The notes beneath the pieces were generated by a model. That model was given only the letters and a program-made list of their open reading frames with translations, was not told the origin of the DNA and did not search any database. A program made the translations under genes and the position numbers. DNA of 24,755 bases from 40-80 sp964503665 (GTDB lineage: Bacteria > Bacteroidota > Bacteroidia > Flavobacteriales_D > Crocinitomicaceae): assembly GCA_964503665.1 (NCBI GenBank), contig CAZDAR010000038.1, positions 1 to 24,755 of the forward strand, read 5' to 3'. Below are positions 15,427 to 22,710 of the stretch, piece after piece (position 1 is the first letter of the stretch; each line of letters starts with the position of its first letter).

Positions 15427-16329
15427 ATGGCGCACTTTTCTGCTTCAGGCAAACTTTTACTTTTTGGTGAATATCTCGTTTTAAGAGACGCTAAATGTCT
15501 TTCTATTCCTTTGTCTTTTGGGCAAGAAATGAACGTGGAAGCGAGTGTTGAAAATGATATTTTATGGAAAAGTTTTGAACTGGACAACGAATGGATGAAT
15601 GTTCGTCTTTCAAACGAATTGAAAATCATTGACTATTCTGATTTAGAAAGTGCAGAAACTGTTCAAAAATTATTGTTAGCTATTCAAAAGGATAATCCAG
15701 TTCTTCAATTGGAAGGACTTCGCTTTACATTTAAAACGAATTTCAATCGCCATTTTGGCTTTGGAACCAGTTCGACCTTGATTTCCTTGTTAAGTCAATG
15801 GTCAAATGTCAATCCATATACGTTGTTACAAAATAGTTTCGGTGGTTCTGGTTACGACATTGCTGCAGCGATTTCAAAAAGCGCAATTGTTTATACGATT
15901 AAGGAGAAAGTCGTTCATACGTTTGATTTACCCGAATCGATTACGGAGAATTTACTTTTTGTTTATCTGGGTAAAAAGCAGAAAAGTGCCACTGAAATAT
16001 CGAAATTCAGTACACTTTCGACAACTTCACAACAAATCGAGCAGATGAACACTATCGTTGATAATGCGACTTCGTGTCAGACGATTGAACAATGGGAACA
16101 GCTGATGAATGAAAGTGAAATTTTACTTTCTTCGATTCTGAATGTTGATCCTGTGAAGCAATCGCTTTTTGACGATTATCCGTATTCCATCAAATCGCTT
16201 GGTGCTTGGGGGGGCGACTTTGTCATGGCGACTTTTAGAGATTTGTCAGAAGCAAAACATTATTTTCAAACTAATATCAATCAACCGGTATTTACCTATA
16301 ACGAATTAATCCATGAATCCATTCATTAA
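15427..16329 (+). CDS. GYDIA-type GHMP kinase, candidate phosphomevalonate kinase
   Basis: A 300-residue GHMP-superfamily kinase. The N-terminal ASGKLLLFGEYLVL (6-19), the phosphate-binding GFGTSST loop (111-117) and a C-terminal glycine motif (SLGAWGGDFVM) give the three superfamily motifs. FGGSGYDIAAAI carries the GYDIA signature (142-146), and the Asp matches the catalytic acid region. This type is, to my knowledge, named for that motif and typical of Bacteroidota, with no settled substrate. It lies between HMG-CoA reductase and mevalonate diphosphate decarboxylase, in an operon that also has a separate mevalonate kinase but no standard phosphomevalonate kinase; I infer that it phosphorylates mevalonate 5-phosphate. 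It overlaps mvaD by 17 bases. Confidence 0.88.
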   Translation: MAHFSASGKLLLFGEYLVLRDAKCLSIPLSFGQEMNVEASVENDILWKSFELDNEWMNVRLSNELKIIDYSDLESAETVQKLLLAIQKDNPVLQLEGLRFTFKTNFNRHFGFGTSSTLISLLSQWSNVNPYTLLQNSFGGSGYDIAAAISKSAIVYTIKEKVVHTFDLPESITENLLFVYLGKKQKSATEISKFSTLSTTSQQIEQMNTIVDNATSCQTIEQWEQLMNESEILLSSILNVDPVKQSLFDDYPYSIKSLGAWGGDFVMATFRDLSEAKHYFQTNINQPVFTYNELIHESIH

Positions 16330-17317
16330 AGTAAAATATCCATCCAATATTGCTCTAGTGAAATACTGGGGAAAACACGGAAATCAGTTACCTTGCAATG
16401 CGTCGTTGAGCATGACCTTGAGCAATGCGTTTACCGAATTGAATCTTGAATTATCGGAGAAAAAGACCAACGAAATTGAATTTGACTACTTTTTTGAAGG
16501 TGCTCCGAAAGATAGTTTTAGAGACCGTATTTTAAATTATTTGACACATCAACCCGAATTTTCAGGCGTGTTGAAAAACTATGCCATTCGCGCTGAATCG
16601 CACAACAGCTTTCCACATTCTACTGGAATTGCTTCATCCGCTTCTGCATTTGCTGCTATTGCTGCTGCCTTTTTGAAAGCTAGTGGAAATGAAACGAATT
16701 TCGACCAAAATGCCAGTCGATTGGCACGTTTGGGAAGTGGAAGTGCATGTCGTTCGTTCTATGGGCCGTATGCTTCTTGGGGACATTTAGACGAAATCAG
16801 CGGAACAAGTGATGAATTTGCCACGTCAGTTACTGCTATTCACGATAATTTCAAAACTATGCGGGATGCCATTCTCATTGTAGAAGATGCACCTAAAAAA
16901 GTTTCGAGTAGCGTTGGACACGGCTTAATGGAAGGACATCCGTTTGCCGAAGCCCGATTTAAACAAGCGAATACGAACTGTTTAGAAATGTTTTCAACTT
17001 TACAAAGTGGAGATTTTGATAAGTTTATTTCGATAGTCGAACGAGAAGCTTTATCTTTGCATGCAATGATGATGACCTCCAATGATTATTATTTGTTAAT
17101 CAAACCAGGGACAGTAAAAGTGATAGAGCAAGTTATGCAGTTTAGAAAAGATACACGATTACCAATTTGTTTTACGCTTGACGCAGGCCCTAACATTCAT
17201 TTGTTATATCCATCAACGATTGAAAAAGATGTTCAGATGCTCATCGAAGATATCAATTCTGAGTTGAAAGCTGTTATTTACGATCAAATTGGTACTGGAG
17301 GAACGATTCTAAGCTAA
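16313..17317 (+). CDS. mvaD: Diphosphomevalonate decarboxylase
   Basis: ATP-dependent decarboxylation of mevalonate diphosphate to isopentenyl diphosphate. The 334-residue protein opens with the family signature YPSNIALVKYWGK (9-21). It has the GHMP phosphate loop HSTGIASSASAFA (102-114), the SACRSFYG substrate loop (144-151) and the catalytic Asp290 in TLDAGPN. The SACRS and LDAGPN pair separates true decarboxylases from related mevalonate 3-kinases, which lose the Asp, so decarboxylase is the likely activity. The ATG lies within the end of the GYDIA kinase gene and its stop touches the mevalonate kinase start, so translation is probably coupled throughout. Confidence 0.94.
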   Translation: MNPFIKVKYPSNIALVKYWGKHGNQLPCNASLSMTLSNAFTELNLELSEKKTNEIEFDYFFEGAPKDSFRDRILNYLTHQPEFSGVLKNYAIRAESHNSFPHSTGIASSASAFAAIAAAFLKASGNETNFDQNASRLARLGSGSACRSFYGPYASWGHLDEISGTSDEFATSVTAIHDNFKTMRDAILIVEDAPKKVSSSVGHGLMEGHPFAEARFKQANTNCLEMFSTLQSGDFDKFISIVEREALSLHAMMMTSNDYYLLIKPGTVKVIEQVMQFRKDTRLPICFTLDAGPNIHLLYPSTIEKDVQMLIEDINSELKAVIYDQIGTGGTILS

Positions 17318-18256
17318 ATGGAACAAATCAACTCGAAAATATTACTTTTTGGCGAATACGCTGTGTTACATCAGGGTATGGCATTGGTCATTCCGTGTGA
17401 CAAATATCACGGTCATTTCGAGTTTTACAATGGAGCAAAAGGCAAGAAAGATGCCATGCAATCGAATGAGTTTCTGAAGAAATTCTGTGAGTTTGTAAAG
17501 AATCATTCCAACGAGCAATTTGTTTTAGAAGTACAACAATTTGAGCAGGAATTAAGAGAAGGATTATTTTTCCGAAGTAACATTCCGCAAGGATATGGTT
17601 TGGGAAGTTCAGGTGCTATTGTGGCAGCGATTGTACTTCGATACTTGAAAAAAGCCAAAAACGTCAAAGACGAATTAAAATATCAAACGCTTCATAAGTT
17701 ACAAGAATTAAAAGGTAATTTGGGGGAGTTAGAGTCTCATTTTCACGGCGTTAGCTCTGGATTAGATCCGTTGAGTATCATTCTGAATGAACCTGTTTTA
17801 TATAAAAATGCACAAGAGATTGTGACTGCTGAATTACCTAAAGCATTAGTAGATGGTAAAAATGTCGTCTTTTTGTTAGATACCAAATGCTCTAGAACGA
17901 CTTCTGCATTAGTGACACGTTTCAATGAAATGTATGAAGCGGAAGGGTTTAAGAAGAAATTTGACAACTACGTTTTAGAAGGAAATAACCAAGCCATAGA
18001 TAATTTCTTACAGAATAAGATTGAAGATTTTTACGGATCGTTACATCAAATTAGTCAATTTCAATTAGACGAAATGGGTGAGTTTTTCCCAGAAGAATTA
18101 CGCAAAGAAATGAAGACTGGACTGGATAATGGCGATTACTTGTTAAAACTTTGTGGTGCAGGCGGTGGTGGTTTTATGTTAGGATTTACCCAAAACTGGG
18201 AAAAAACACAAGAATCACTCAAAGATTATACGTTAGAGCCCATCTATATTTATTGA
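17318..18256 (+). CDS. mvk: Mevalonate kinase
   Basis: Phosphorylates mevalonate at the 5-position. This 312-residue GHMP kinase has KILLFGEYAVLH (7-18), the ATP loop IPQGYGLGSSGA (89-100), HFHGVSSGLDPL with catalytic Asp150, and the final CGAGGGGFMLGF motif. The GLDP motif is that of mevalonate kinases. The protein is a little shorter than archaeal and Gram-positive forms but keeps all motifs. The ATG begins at the base after the mvaD stop. As the GYDIA kinase in the same operon has a different acid motif, I give this gene the mevalonate step; the two kinase assignments could in principle be exchanged. Confidence 0.88.
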   Translation: MEQINSKILLFGEYAVLHQGMALVIPCDKYHGHFEFYNGAKGKKDAMQSNEFLKKFCEFVKNHSNEQFVLEVQQFEQELREGLFFRSNIPQGYGLGSSGAIVAAIVLRYLKKAKNVKDELKYQTLHKLQELKGNLGELESHFHGVSSGLDPLSIILNEPVLYKNAQEIVTAELPKALVDGKNVVFLLDTKCSRTTSALVTRFNEMYEAEGFKKKFDNYVLEGNNQAIDNFLQNKIEDFYGSLHQISQFQLDEMGEFFPEELRKEMKTGLDNGDYLLKLCGAGGGGFMLGFTQNWEKTQESLKDYTLEPIYIY

Positions 18257-18288
18257 GAAAACAATATGATTGGAAAAATTCAATAATT

Positions 18289-19209
18289 ATGCAAACATCC
18301 AATCTTCCTTTCATCGCTTTTCATCCGATATTCAAGCATCCACTACCAGAAGGCCATCGTTTTCCCATGATAAAATATGAATTGCTTCCTAAACAATTGC
18401 TGTTAGAAGGCGTTGTGACGGAAGATGATTTTTTTACGGCTGACATTATCGACAAAAAGTTTCTGACTGACATTCACGATGAAGACTATATACGCCGTCT
18501 TTTCGATTTGTCTTTGGATAAAAAAGAAGTGAGACGTATCGGTTTTCCACTTTCCGAACAATTAATCGAACGCGAATTACGCATCGCTGACGGAACGATT
18601 AGAGCGGCTTTAGTTGCCTTAGAAAATGGAATTGGATTCAATATTGCGGGTGGAACGCACCACGCAGGATTTGATTGGGGAGAAGGATTTTGTTTGCTCA
18701 ACGACCAAGCGATTGCAACAGGATATCTAATTCATCAACAAGGTTTGAAAAAAGTGTTGATTATCGATTTAGATGTTCATCAAGGAAATGGCACCGCTAA
18801 CATTTTTCAAAACGACGACTCTGTTTTCACCTTCTCGATGCACGGTCAAAATAATTTCCCGTTTGAGAAAGAAATCTCTGATTTAGATGTTGGTTTGGTA
18901 GATGGAATTCTCGGCAAAGACTATTTGACGATTTTGGAGGATAAATTGAGCACTTTGTTTGAGACAGTTCAACCAGAATTTGTCTTTTACCAATCTGGAG
19001 TTGATGTATTAGAGAGCGATAAAATGGGAAAATTAAAACTCACCTTAGAAGATTGCCGACAACGCGATAGAATGGTTTTCGATTTTTGTAAACGGTACGA
19101 ATTACCTGTTCAAGTGAGTATGGGCGGTGGATATTCCAAATCGTTAAGTGATATTGTGAATGCGCATTGCAATACGTTTAAGGAAGGAATTTCGATTTTA
19201 GGGAATTAG
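18289..19209 (+). CDS. Histone deacetylase-like (class II HDAC/AcuC superfamily) zinc amidohydrolase
   Basis: A 306-residue deacetylase-fold protein. The zinc ligands are visible as Asp162 and His164 (IIDLDVHQGNGTA) and Asp239 (SGVDVLESD). The His dyad of the active site is at 124-125 (GGTHHAGFDWGEGFC), and the glycine loop VSMGGGYS near the C-terminus carries the transition-state Tyr. Bacterial members deacetylate small amines, polyamines or acetyl-lysine proteins such as acetyl-CoA synthetase; the substrate is open here. I chose ATG 18289 because the longer reading would overlap the mevalonate kinase with unrelated residues. It follows mvk by 32 bases and may be the last gene of that transcript. 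No terminator is visible after it. Confidence 0.9.
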   Translation: MQTSNLPFIAFHPIFKHPLPEGHRFPMIKYELLPKQLLLEGVVTEDDFFTADIIDKKFLTDIHDEDYIRRLFDLSLDKKEVRRIGFPLSEQLIERELRIADGTIRAALVALENGIGFNIAGGTHHAGFDWGEGFCLLNDQAIATGYLIHQQGLKKVLIIDLDVHQGNGTANIFQNDDSVFTFSMHGQNNFPFEKEISDLDVGLVDGILGKDYLTILEDKLSTLFETVQPEFVFYQSGVDVLESDKMGKLKLTLEDCRQRDRMVFDFCKRYELPVQVSMGGGYSKSLSDIVNAHCNTFKEGISILGN

Positions 19210-19262
19210 GGTTTGATTTAAGTGGTATTATTTAATTAATTGATATTATTGTTTTTTCTTCT

Positions 19263-19499
19263 GTTTCGTCACAGGTTTTTCGCATGGCTCTTCAAGAAGC
19301 CAAGATTCTCAAAGATGCTAGTGTACATACTTTGAGACATTCGTATGTCACACATTTACTCGAAGATGGAGTAGATATTGTTACTATAAAAGAACTTTTG
19401 GGACATGTAAACATAGAAACAACAATGATGTATTTGCATATAGCAAAGTGCAATAGAATTAATGCACATAGTCCGTTTGATTCGCTTTATAAGAAGTAA
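19263..19499 (+). pseudogene. Tail fragment of a tyrosine recombinase (IS91-associated type)
   Basis: About 75 codons encode only the C-terminal catalytic part of a phage-type integrase. HTLRHSYVTHLL holds the His and second Arg of the active site, LGHVNIETTMMYLH holds the next His and the nucleophilic Tyr, and the protein ends AHSPFDSLYKK. The homologous frame extends upstream of the ATG at 19284 (SQVFRMALQEAK), then similarity stops; the first catalytic Arg and the DNA-binding N-terminal domain are missing. It is directly followed by an IS91 transposase fragment, the usual gene order in Bacteroidota IS91-like elements. Not functional. Confidence 0.75.
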
Positions 19500-19501
19500 T
19501 T

Positions 19502-19660
19502 AAACGCTCAAAATACGAAATAGCAAAAGTAATTCGAACGTTTCATGCCATTAAGGTTTACAGGACAAAAGTACTTGGAGGACACAAGCGTACATGTGGC
19601 GATTGTGGTCATGAAGAAATAAGTTACAACAGCTGCAGAAAACAAAAATGTTATTTCTAA
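19502..19660 (+). pseudogene. N-terminal fragment of an IS91-family transposase
   Basis: In the frame entered at 19502 the DNA encodes about 52 residues ending in a stop at 19658-19660. TKVLGGHKRTCGDCGHEE followed by ISYNSCRKQKCYF matches the zinc-binding start of IS91/Y2-type transposases (GGH, Cys-x2-Cys, SYNSCR...C). The rest of the protein, with its rolling-circle tyrosines, is absent. It starts where the recombinase fragment stops, so both are the remains of one element. Confidence 0.7.
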
Positions 19661-19818
19661 CTATTGCTTAAAGAATGTCTCAAATAATTAGGTTTCCTTT
19701 CGCTATAAAGATTACAGAACGGGAGGAGACTCCAAAACAATATCACACCAAGCAACGGAGTTCATACGAAGATTTTCACTTCACATTCTTCACCAAAGGT
19801 AGAATTCAACACAAAGCA

Positions 19819-19849
19819 CAATATAGTCAAGTAAGGCTTGACTATATTG
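19819..19849. repeat. Perfect 13-bp inverted repeat with 5-base loop
   Basis: CAATATAGTCAAG and CTTGACTATATTG are exact reverse complements separated by TAAGG. It lies 37 bases beyond the dioxygenase stop (minus strand). Neither side has a T run, so it is not a standard intrinsic terminator; it may be the hairpin end of the IS91-type remnant or simply an RNA-stabilising 3' hairpin. Confidence 0.75.
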
Positions 19850-19885
19850 ATACTTAATTGTTAACCGCAGCCTTTTCTATGCACG

Positions 19886-20773
19886 TCAATTAGATTCTAT
19901 TTTTAAAGAAGTCATAGAAAGTGAACCTCCAACAGCTTTGTCGTTAAACAATGTTACTTTTTCGTTTTCTTCTTTCAATGCTAATGTGTAAAGCAATGGC
20001 AAATAATGTTCAGGTGTGGGGATGGCCAAATCAAATGCTGTTCCTTGCGATTTAAAGTCGATAAGTTTTTGATGGTCTCCACTTAAAATGTGGCTTTTCA
20101 TTTTTTCGTTTGCTTCTGTAGCCCAATCGAAAGCATATTGTTCGTTCAACTTTTTCCAAGCGACTAAACGTAAATTATGAACCATATTTCCGCTTCCAAT
20201 AATCAAGACTCCTTTTTGGCGAAGACTACTTATTTCCTTTGCCAGTTCATAATGATATTTTGGTGGTTGCGAATAATCTATGCTCATTTGTATTACAGGA
20301 ATATCTGCATTTGGATAAAGATGTTTTATAACACTCCAAGCTCCGTGGTCAAGTCCCCATTTATCGTCCAATCCAACTTCTGTTTTGGTAATAATTTTTT
20401 TAGTTTCTTTTGCTAATTCTGGACTTCCTTGAGCAGGATATTGTACATTGAACAATTCTTGAGGAAAACCACCAAAATCGTGAATTGTCGGTGGATTTTG
20501 CATTGCTGTTACAAATGTGCCTTTGGTTTCCCAATGTGCCGAAATACAAAGAATCGCATTTGGGCGAACCAGTTCTTCTCCCAATTTTCTGAAAGCTGAA
20601 ACAAATTCGTTTTCTTCTATTGCATTCATAGGACTTCCGTGACCAAGAAATAACACAGGCATCTTCCCTGTGTTACTCATCATTGAAGTTATTTTATTTA
20701 AACCTTTTAAATTCATGCTAGAAGTTATTAAAGGCAATAATGCCATCGATTTTAAAAATTGTTTTCTATTCAT
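19886..20773 (-). CDS. ygiD: YgiD-like extradiol ring-cleavage dioxygenase (4,5-DOPA dioxygenase family)
   Basis: A 295-residue class III extradiol dioxygenase of the DODA/YgiD type, which opens catechol rings. Metal-ligand histidines are seen at His45 (LFLGHGSP), His80 (ISAHWE) and His256 (TPEHYLPL); WGLDHGAW (139-146) and NMVHNL (196-201) hold further active-site histidines. The natural substrate of the family is uncertain; DOPA is a test substrate. The N-terminus (NRKQFLK then a hydrophobic stretch to about residue 30) resembles a Tat-type signal with Arg-Lys in place of the twin Arg, so it may be exported. It ends the AraC-YceI-SDR-DoxX cassette, 20 bases after doxX. Confidence 0.88.
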   Translation of the reverse strand: MNRKQFLKSMALLPLITSSMNLKGLNKITSMMSNTGKMPVLFLGHGSPMNAIEENEFVSAFRKLGEELVRPNAILCISAHWETKGTFVTAMQNPPTIHDFGGFPQELFNVQYPAQGSPELAKETKKIITKTEVGLDDKWGLDHGAWSVIKHLYPNADIPVIQMSIDYSQPPKYHYELAKEISSLRQKGVLIIGSGNMVHNLRLVAWKKLNEQYAFDWATEANEKMKSHILSGDHQKLIDFKSQGTAFDLAIPTPEHYLPLLYTLALKEENEKVTLFNDKAVGGSLSMTSLKIESN

Positions 20774-20793
20774 TTTATGTATCTCATAGTTGT

Positions 20794-21216
20794 TTAAACT
20801 ATTTTTTTACTCAACCAATTATCGATTGAATATTTCCCTGCTCCAACAATTGCAAGTACAACATAAATTAATAGGTAAAGTAACGCCATTTCTTTACCTG
20901 CAAAATCATCATTTGCGTGAACAACAAATGCTGCTAGAACCATTGTTATACTTAAAGGAATAGCTGAAAACCGTGTTGCCACTCCAAAAATCAAAAAGAT
21001 TGAACAGATTACTTGGGTAAAGGCAGCAAGCGCTAAAGATGTGGTTATTCCAACTCCTATCGGGTCTGGAAATACAATTGGGTCATTACCAAATAACATT
21101 GTTAGTTTACCTAATCCGTGTGTCAACATCATTCCTCCAATTGCAGCTCGAAGTAGCAACAAAACAAAGTCAACGTTTTTTGGGTAATTTCCTGGATTGA
21201 AAATTTTTTTTATCAT
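20794..21216 (-). CDS. DoxX family membrane protein
   Basis: A 140-residue protein with four predicted membrane helices (about 15-35, 55-77, 80-100 and 110-130). The first contains LLLLRAAIGGMMLTHGLGKL, which is characteristic of DoxX/DoxD-like proteins. I chose the ATG at 21216; a TTG at 21246 would add ten polar residues ahead of MIKKIFNPGNYP. DoxX proteins are linked to quinone or thiosulfate redox chemistry and, in mycobacteria, to a membrane oxidoreductase complex with superoxide dismutase and a thiol transferase. The molecular role is unsettled. It is between the SDR and dioxygenase genes, on the same strand. Confidence 0.88.
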   Translation of the reverse strand: MIKKIFNPGNYPKNVDFVLLLLRAAIGGMMLTHGLGKLTMLFGNDPIVFPDPIGVGITTSLALAAFTQVICSIFLIFGVATRFSAIPLSITMVLAAFVVHANDDFAGKEMALLYLLIYVVLAIVGAGKYSIDNWLSKKIV

Positions 21217-21287
21217 AGTTTTTCTATTTCTATTATAATTCAACAATGATTAGCACTTATTTTCATAAAGCGCTAATCATCATTTAA

Positions 21288-22074
21288 TTAAGAGTTTCCG
21301 AAAATACTTGATTCGCCTCCGTCAATTGCGATGGTTTGACCGCTTATATACCCGTTGTCTTCACTTAACAGGAATGAAACTAATTTGGCTACTTCGTGCG
21401 GCTGTCCCAAACGTTTAGTTGGATTCCGCTGTGCGTATTCGGCTTCTGCTGCTTTTGGATTGTCAGGATTAACCTGTTTGAATGCCTCGGCAACCATAGA
21501 TGTTAATATTGCTCCTGGTGCAATGGCATTGGTAAGAATTCCATCTCTACCATATTCCAACGCAGCATTTTTTGTCATTCCTGATATTGCGTGCTTGCTG
21601 GCAACATAAGGCATTTGATTTAACACGCCACGAATACCACCTACCGATGCTACATTTACAATGCGGCCAAACTTTTGCTTTTGCATTACAGGAATTACAT
21701 AACGCAATCCGTAATACACACCCATTAGGTTAATATCAATCATTTTTTTGAAAATATTTACATCATACTCGGTAATGCTGGTCTGTTTTCCTTCAATGCC
21801 TGCATTGTTGTAAAGTCCGTCAATTCTTCCAAATTCCTTTACCGCTTGGTCAACATAATTTTTTACGGCATCTTCGTTAGACACATCGGCTACGACTGTA
21901 ATGATTTTCACATCTGAAGACGCTTTGGAAAGTTCTGCCTTTACATCTGCTAATCCTTTTTCATTATAGTCAACCAATACAAGATTTGCACCCTTTGAAG
22001 CTAACTCTTTTGCTTGCTGCTGCATACCCAAGTCCCATAGCAGCACCTGTGATTATAATTACTTTATTTTTCAT
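21288..22074 (-). pseudogene. Short-chain dehydrogenase/reductase, frameshifted near its start
   Basis: NAD(P)-dependent SDR oxidoreductase. The main frame, downstream of the shift, has NNAG, catalytic Ser in VNVASVGG, YVASK with Tyr and Lys, and ends GGESSIFGNS. The expected first 16 residues, MKNKVIIITGAAMGLG with the TGxxxGxG dinucleotide loop, are present from ATG 22074 but in another frame. The two frames join if one base is removed within about 22011-22029, at a short GCA repeat; the extra A at 22014 is the simplest culprit. Without repair, translation from 22074 leaves the family sequence at once, and an open frame from GTG 22046 lacks the Rossmann glycine motif. It is either a true mutation or a sequence error. 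Confidence 0.82.
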
Positions 22075-22086
22075 AATATTTTAATA

Positions 22087-22611
22087 TTATTGTTTTACAA
22101 ATTGTACTTCAACATTTATTTTAATCTCGTTACCTACCATAATGCCACCTGCTTCCAGAGTAGCGTTCCAGTTTAGACCAAAGTCCTTTCGGTTTATTTT
22201 CCCATCAATAGAGAAACCTGCTTTTTCATTTCCGTAAGGGTCTTTCATATACCCTCCAAACTCTGTGTCTAATGTAATTTCTTTGGTAACGCCTTTAATG
22301 GTAAGGTCGCCCACTATTTTAAATTCATCATCATCTACTTTTTTAATCGAAGTACTTTCAAATGTGATGTTCGGATAGTTTTCTACTTCAAAAAAATCAG
22401 CACTTTTAAGGTGTGTATCTCTATCTTCATTATTAGTTGATATCGAATCTGCATCTATGCTAGCCGATATTTTTGATTTTGTAAAATCTTCGCCATCTAT
22501 GGTAGCTTGAAATGTTTTAAACTCTCCTTTTACGTTAGAAATCATTAAGTGTTTTACTTTAAAAGTGATTTCGCTGTGTGTTGGGTCAATTACCCATTTT
22601 GTTGTTTTCAT
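22087..22611 (-). CDS. YceI family protein
   Basis: A 174-residue lipocalin-like YceI domain covering the whole protein: WVIDPTHSEITFKVKHLMIS (6-25), VKGEFKTFQATIDG, DADSISTNNEDRDTHLKSAD, FFEVENYPNITFES and the closing NRKDFGLNWN...GNEIKI. The family binds isoprenoid chains, such as polyprenyl or quinone tails, in a hydrophobic cavity. There is no signal peptide, in contrast to the exported E. coli protein, so it is probably cytoplasmic. It is the first structural gene after the AraC regulator (about 100-base gap) and lies 13 bases before the SDR. The context suggests response to quinones or other hydrophobic redox compounds (inference). Confidence 0.93.
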   Translation of the reverse strand: MKTTKWVIDPTHSEITFKVKHLMISNVKGEFKTFQATIDGEDFTKSKISASIDADSISTNNEDRDTHLKSADFFEVENYPNITFESTSIKKVDDDEFKIVGDLTIKGVTKEITLDTEFGGYMKDPYGNEKAGFSIDGKINRKDFGLNWNATLEAGGIMVGNEIKINVEVQFVKQ

Positions 22612-22710
22612 ATTTATTATTTTTTAATTGTTTATAAAAAACTTAACAATGCAAAGATGAGAACAAATCAATGTTTGGATGTTACACTTTTCGGTAGTTG
22701 GGTTGTAAAT

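Larger units (their letters stand above)
19257..19857 (+). mobile_element. Decayed IS91-like element remnant
   Basis: This 600-base stretch has no intact gene. It contains the recombinase tail, the transposase head, then about 200 bases with no recognisable product and a perfect inverted repeat at 19819-19849. The limits are estimates: the left edge is where integrase similarity starts, the right edge is before the dioxygenase stop. IS91 elements do not make clean terminal repeats, so exact ends cannot be read. The wider gene-free gap is 19210-19885; apart from these remnants I see nothing in it. Confidence 0.55.

Noticed and set aside
17318..18256. Mevalonate kinase gene could instead be the phosphomevalonate kinase
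   Set aside because: The GLDP and final CGAGGGG motifs fit mevalonate kinase better; noted as an open alternative but not preferred.
18151..18288. 46-residue N-terminal extension of the HDAC-like gene
   Set aside because: It would overlap the end of mevalonate kinase in another frame and has no family resemblance; the ATG at 18289 gives the normal start.
19675..19857. 60-codon open frame in the IS91 scar, ending in the 13-bp inverted repeat
   Set aside because: No similarity recognised, no promoter, and its end is formed by the hairpin; best seen as chance reading of decayed DNA.
22046..22074. GTG at 22046 as the true start of the SDR
   Set aside because: That reading begins MLLWDLGMQQQ and loses the TGxxxGxG dinucleotide loop, which is present intact in the neighbouring frame; a frameshift explains it better.
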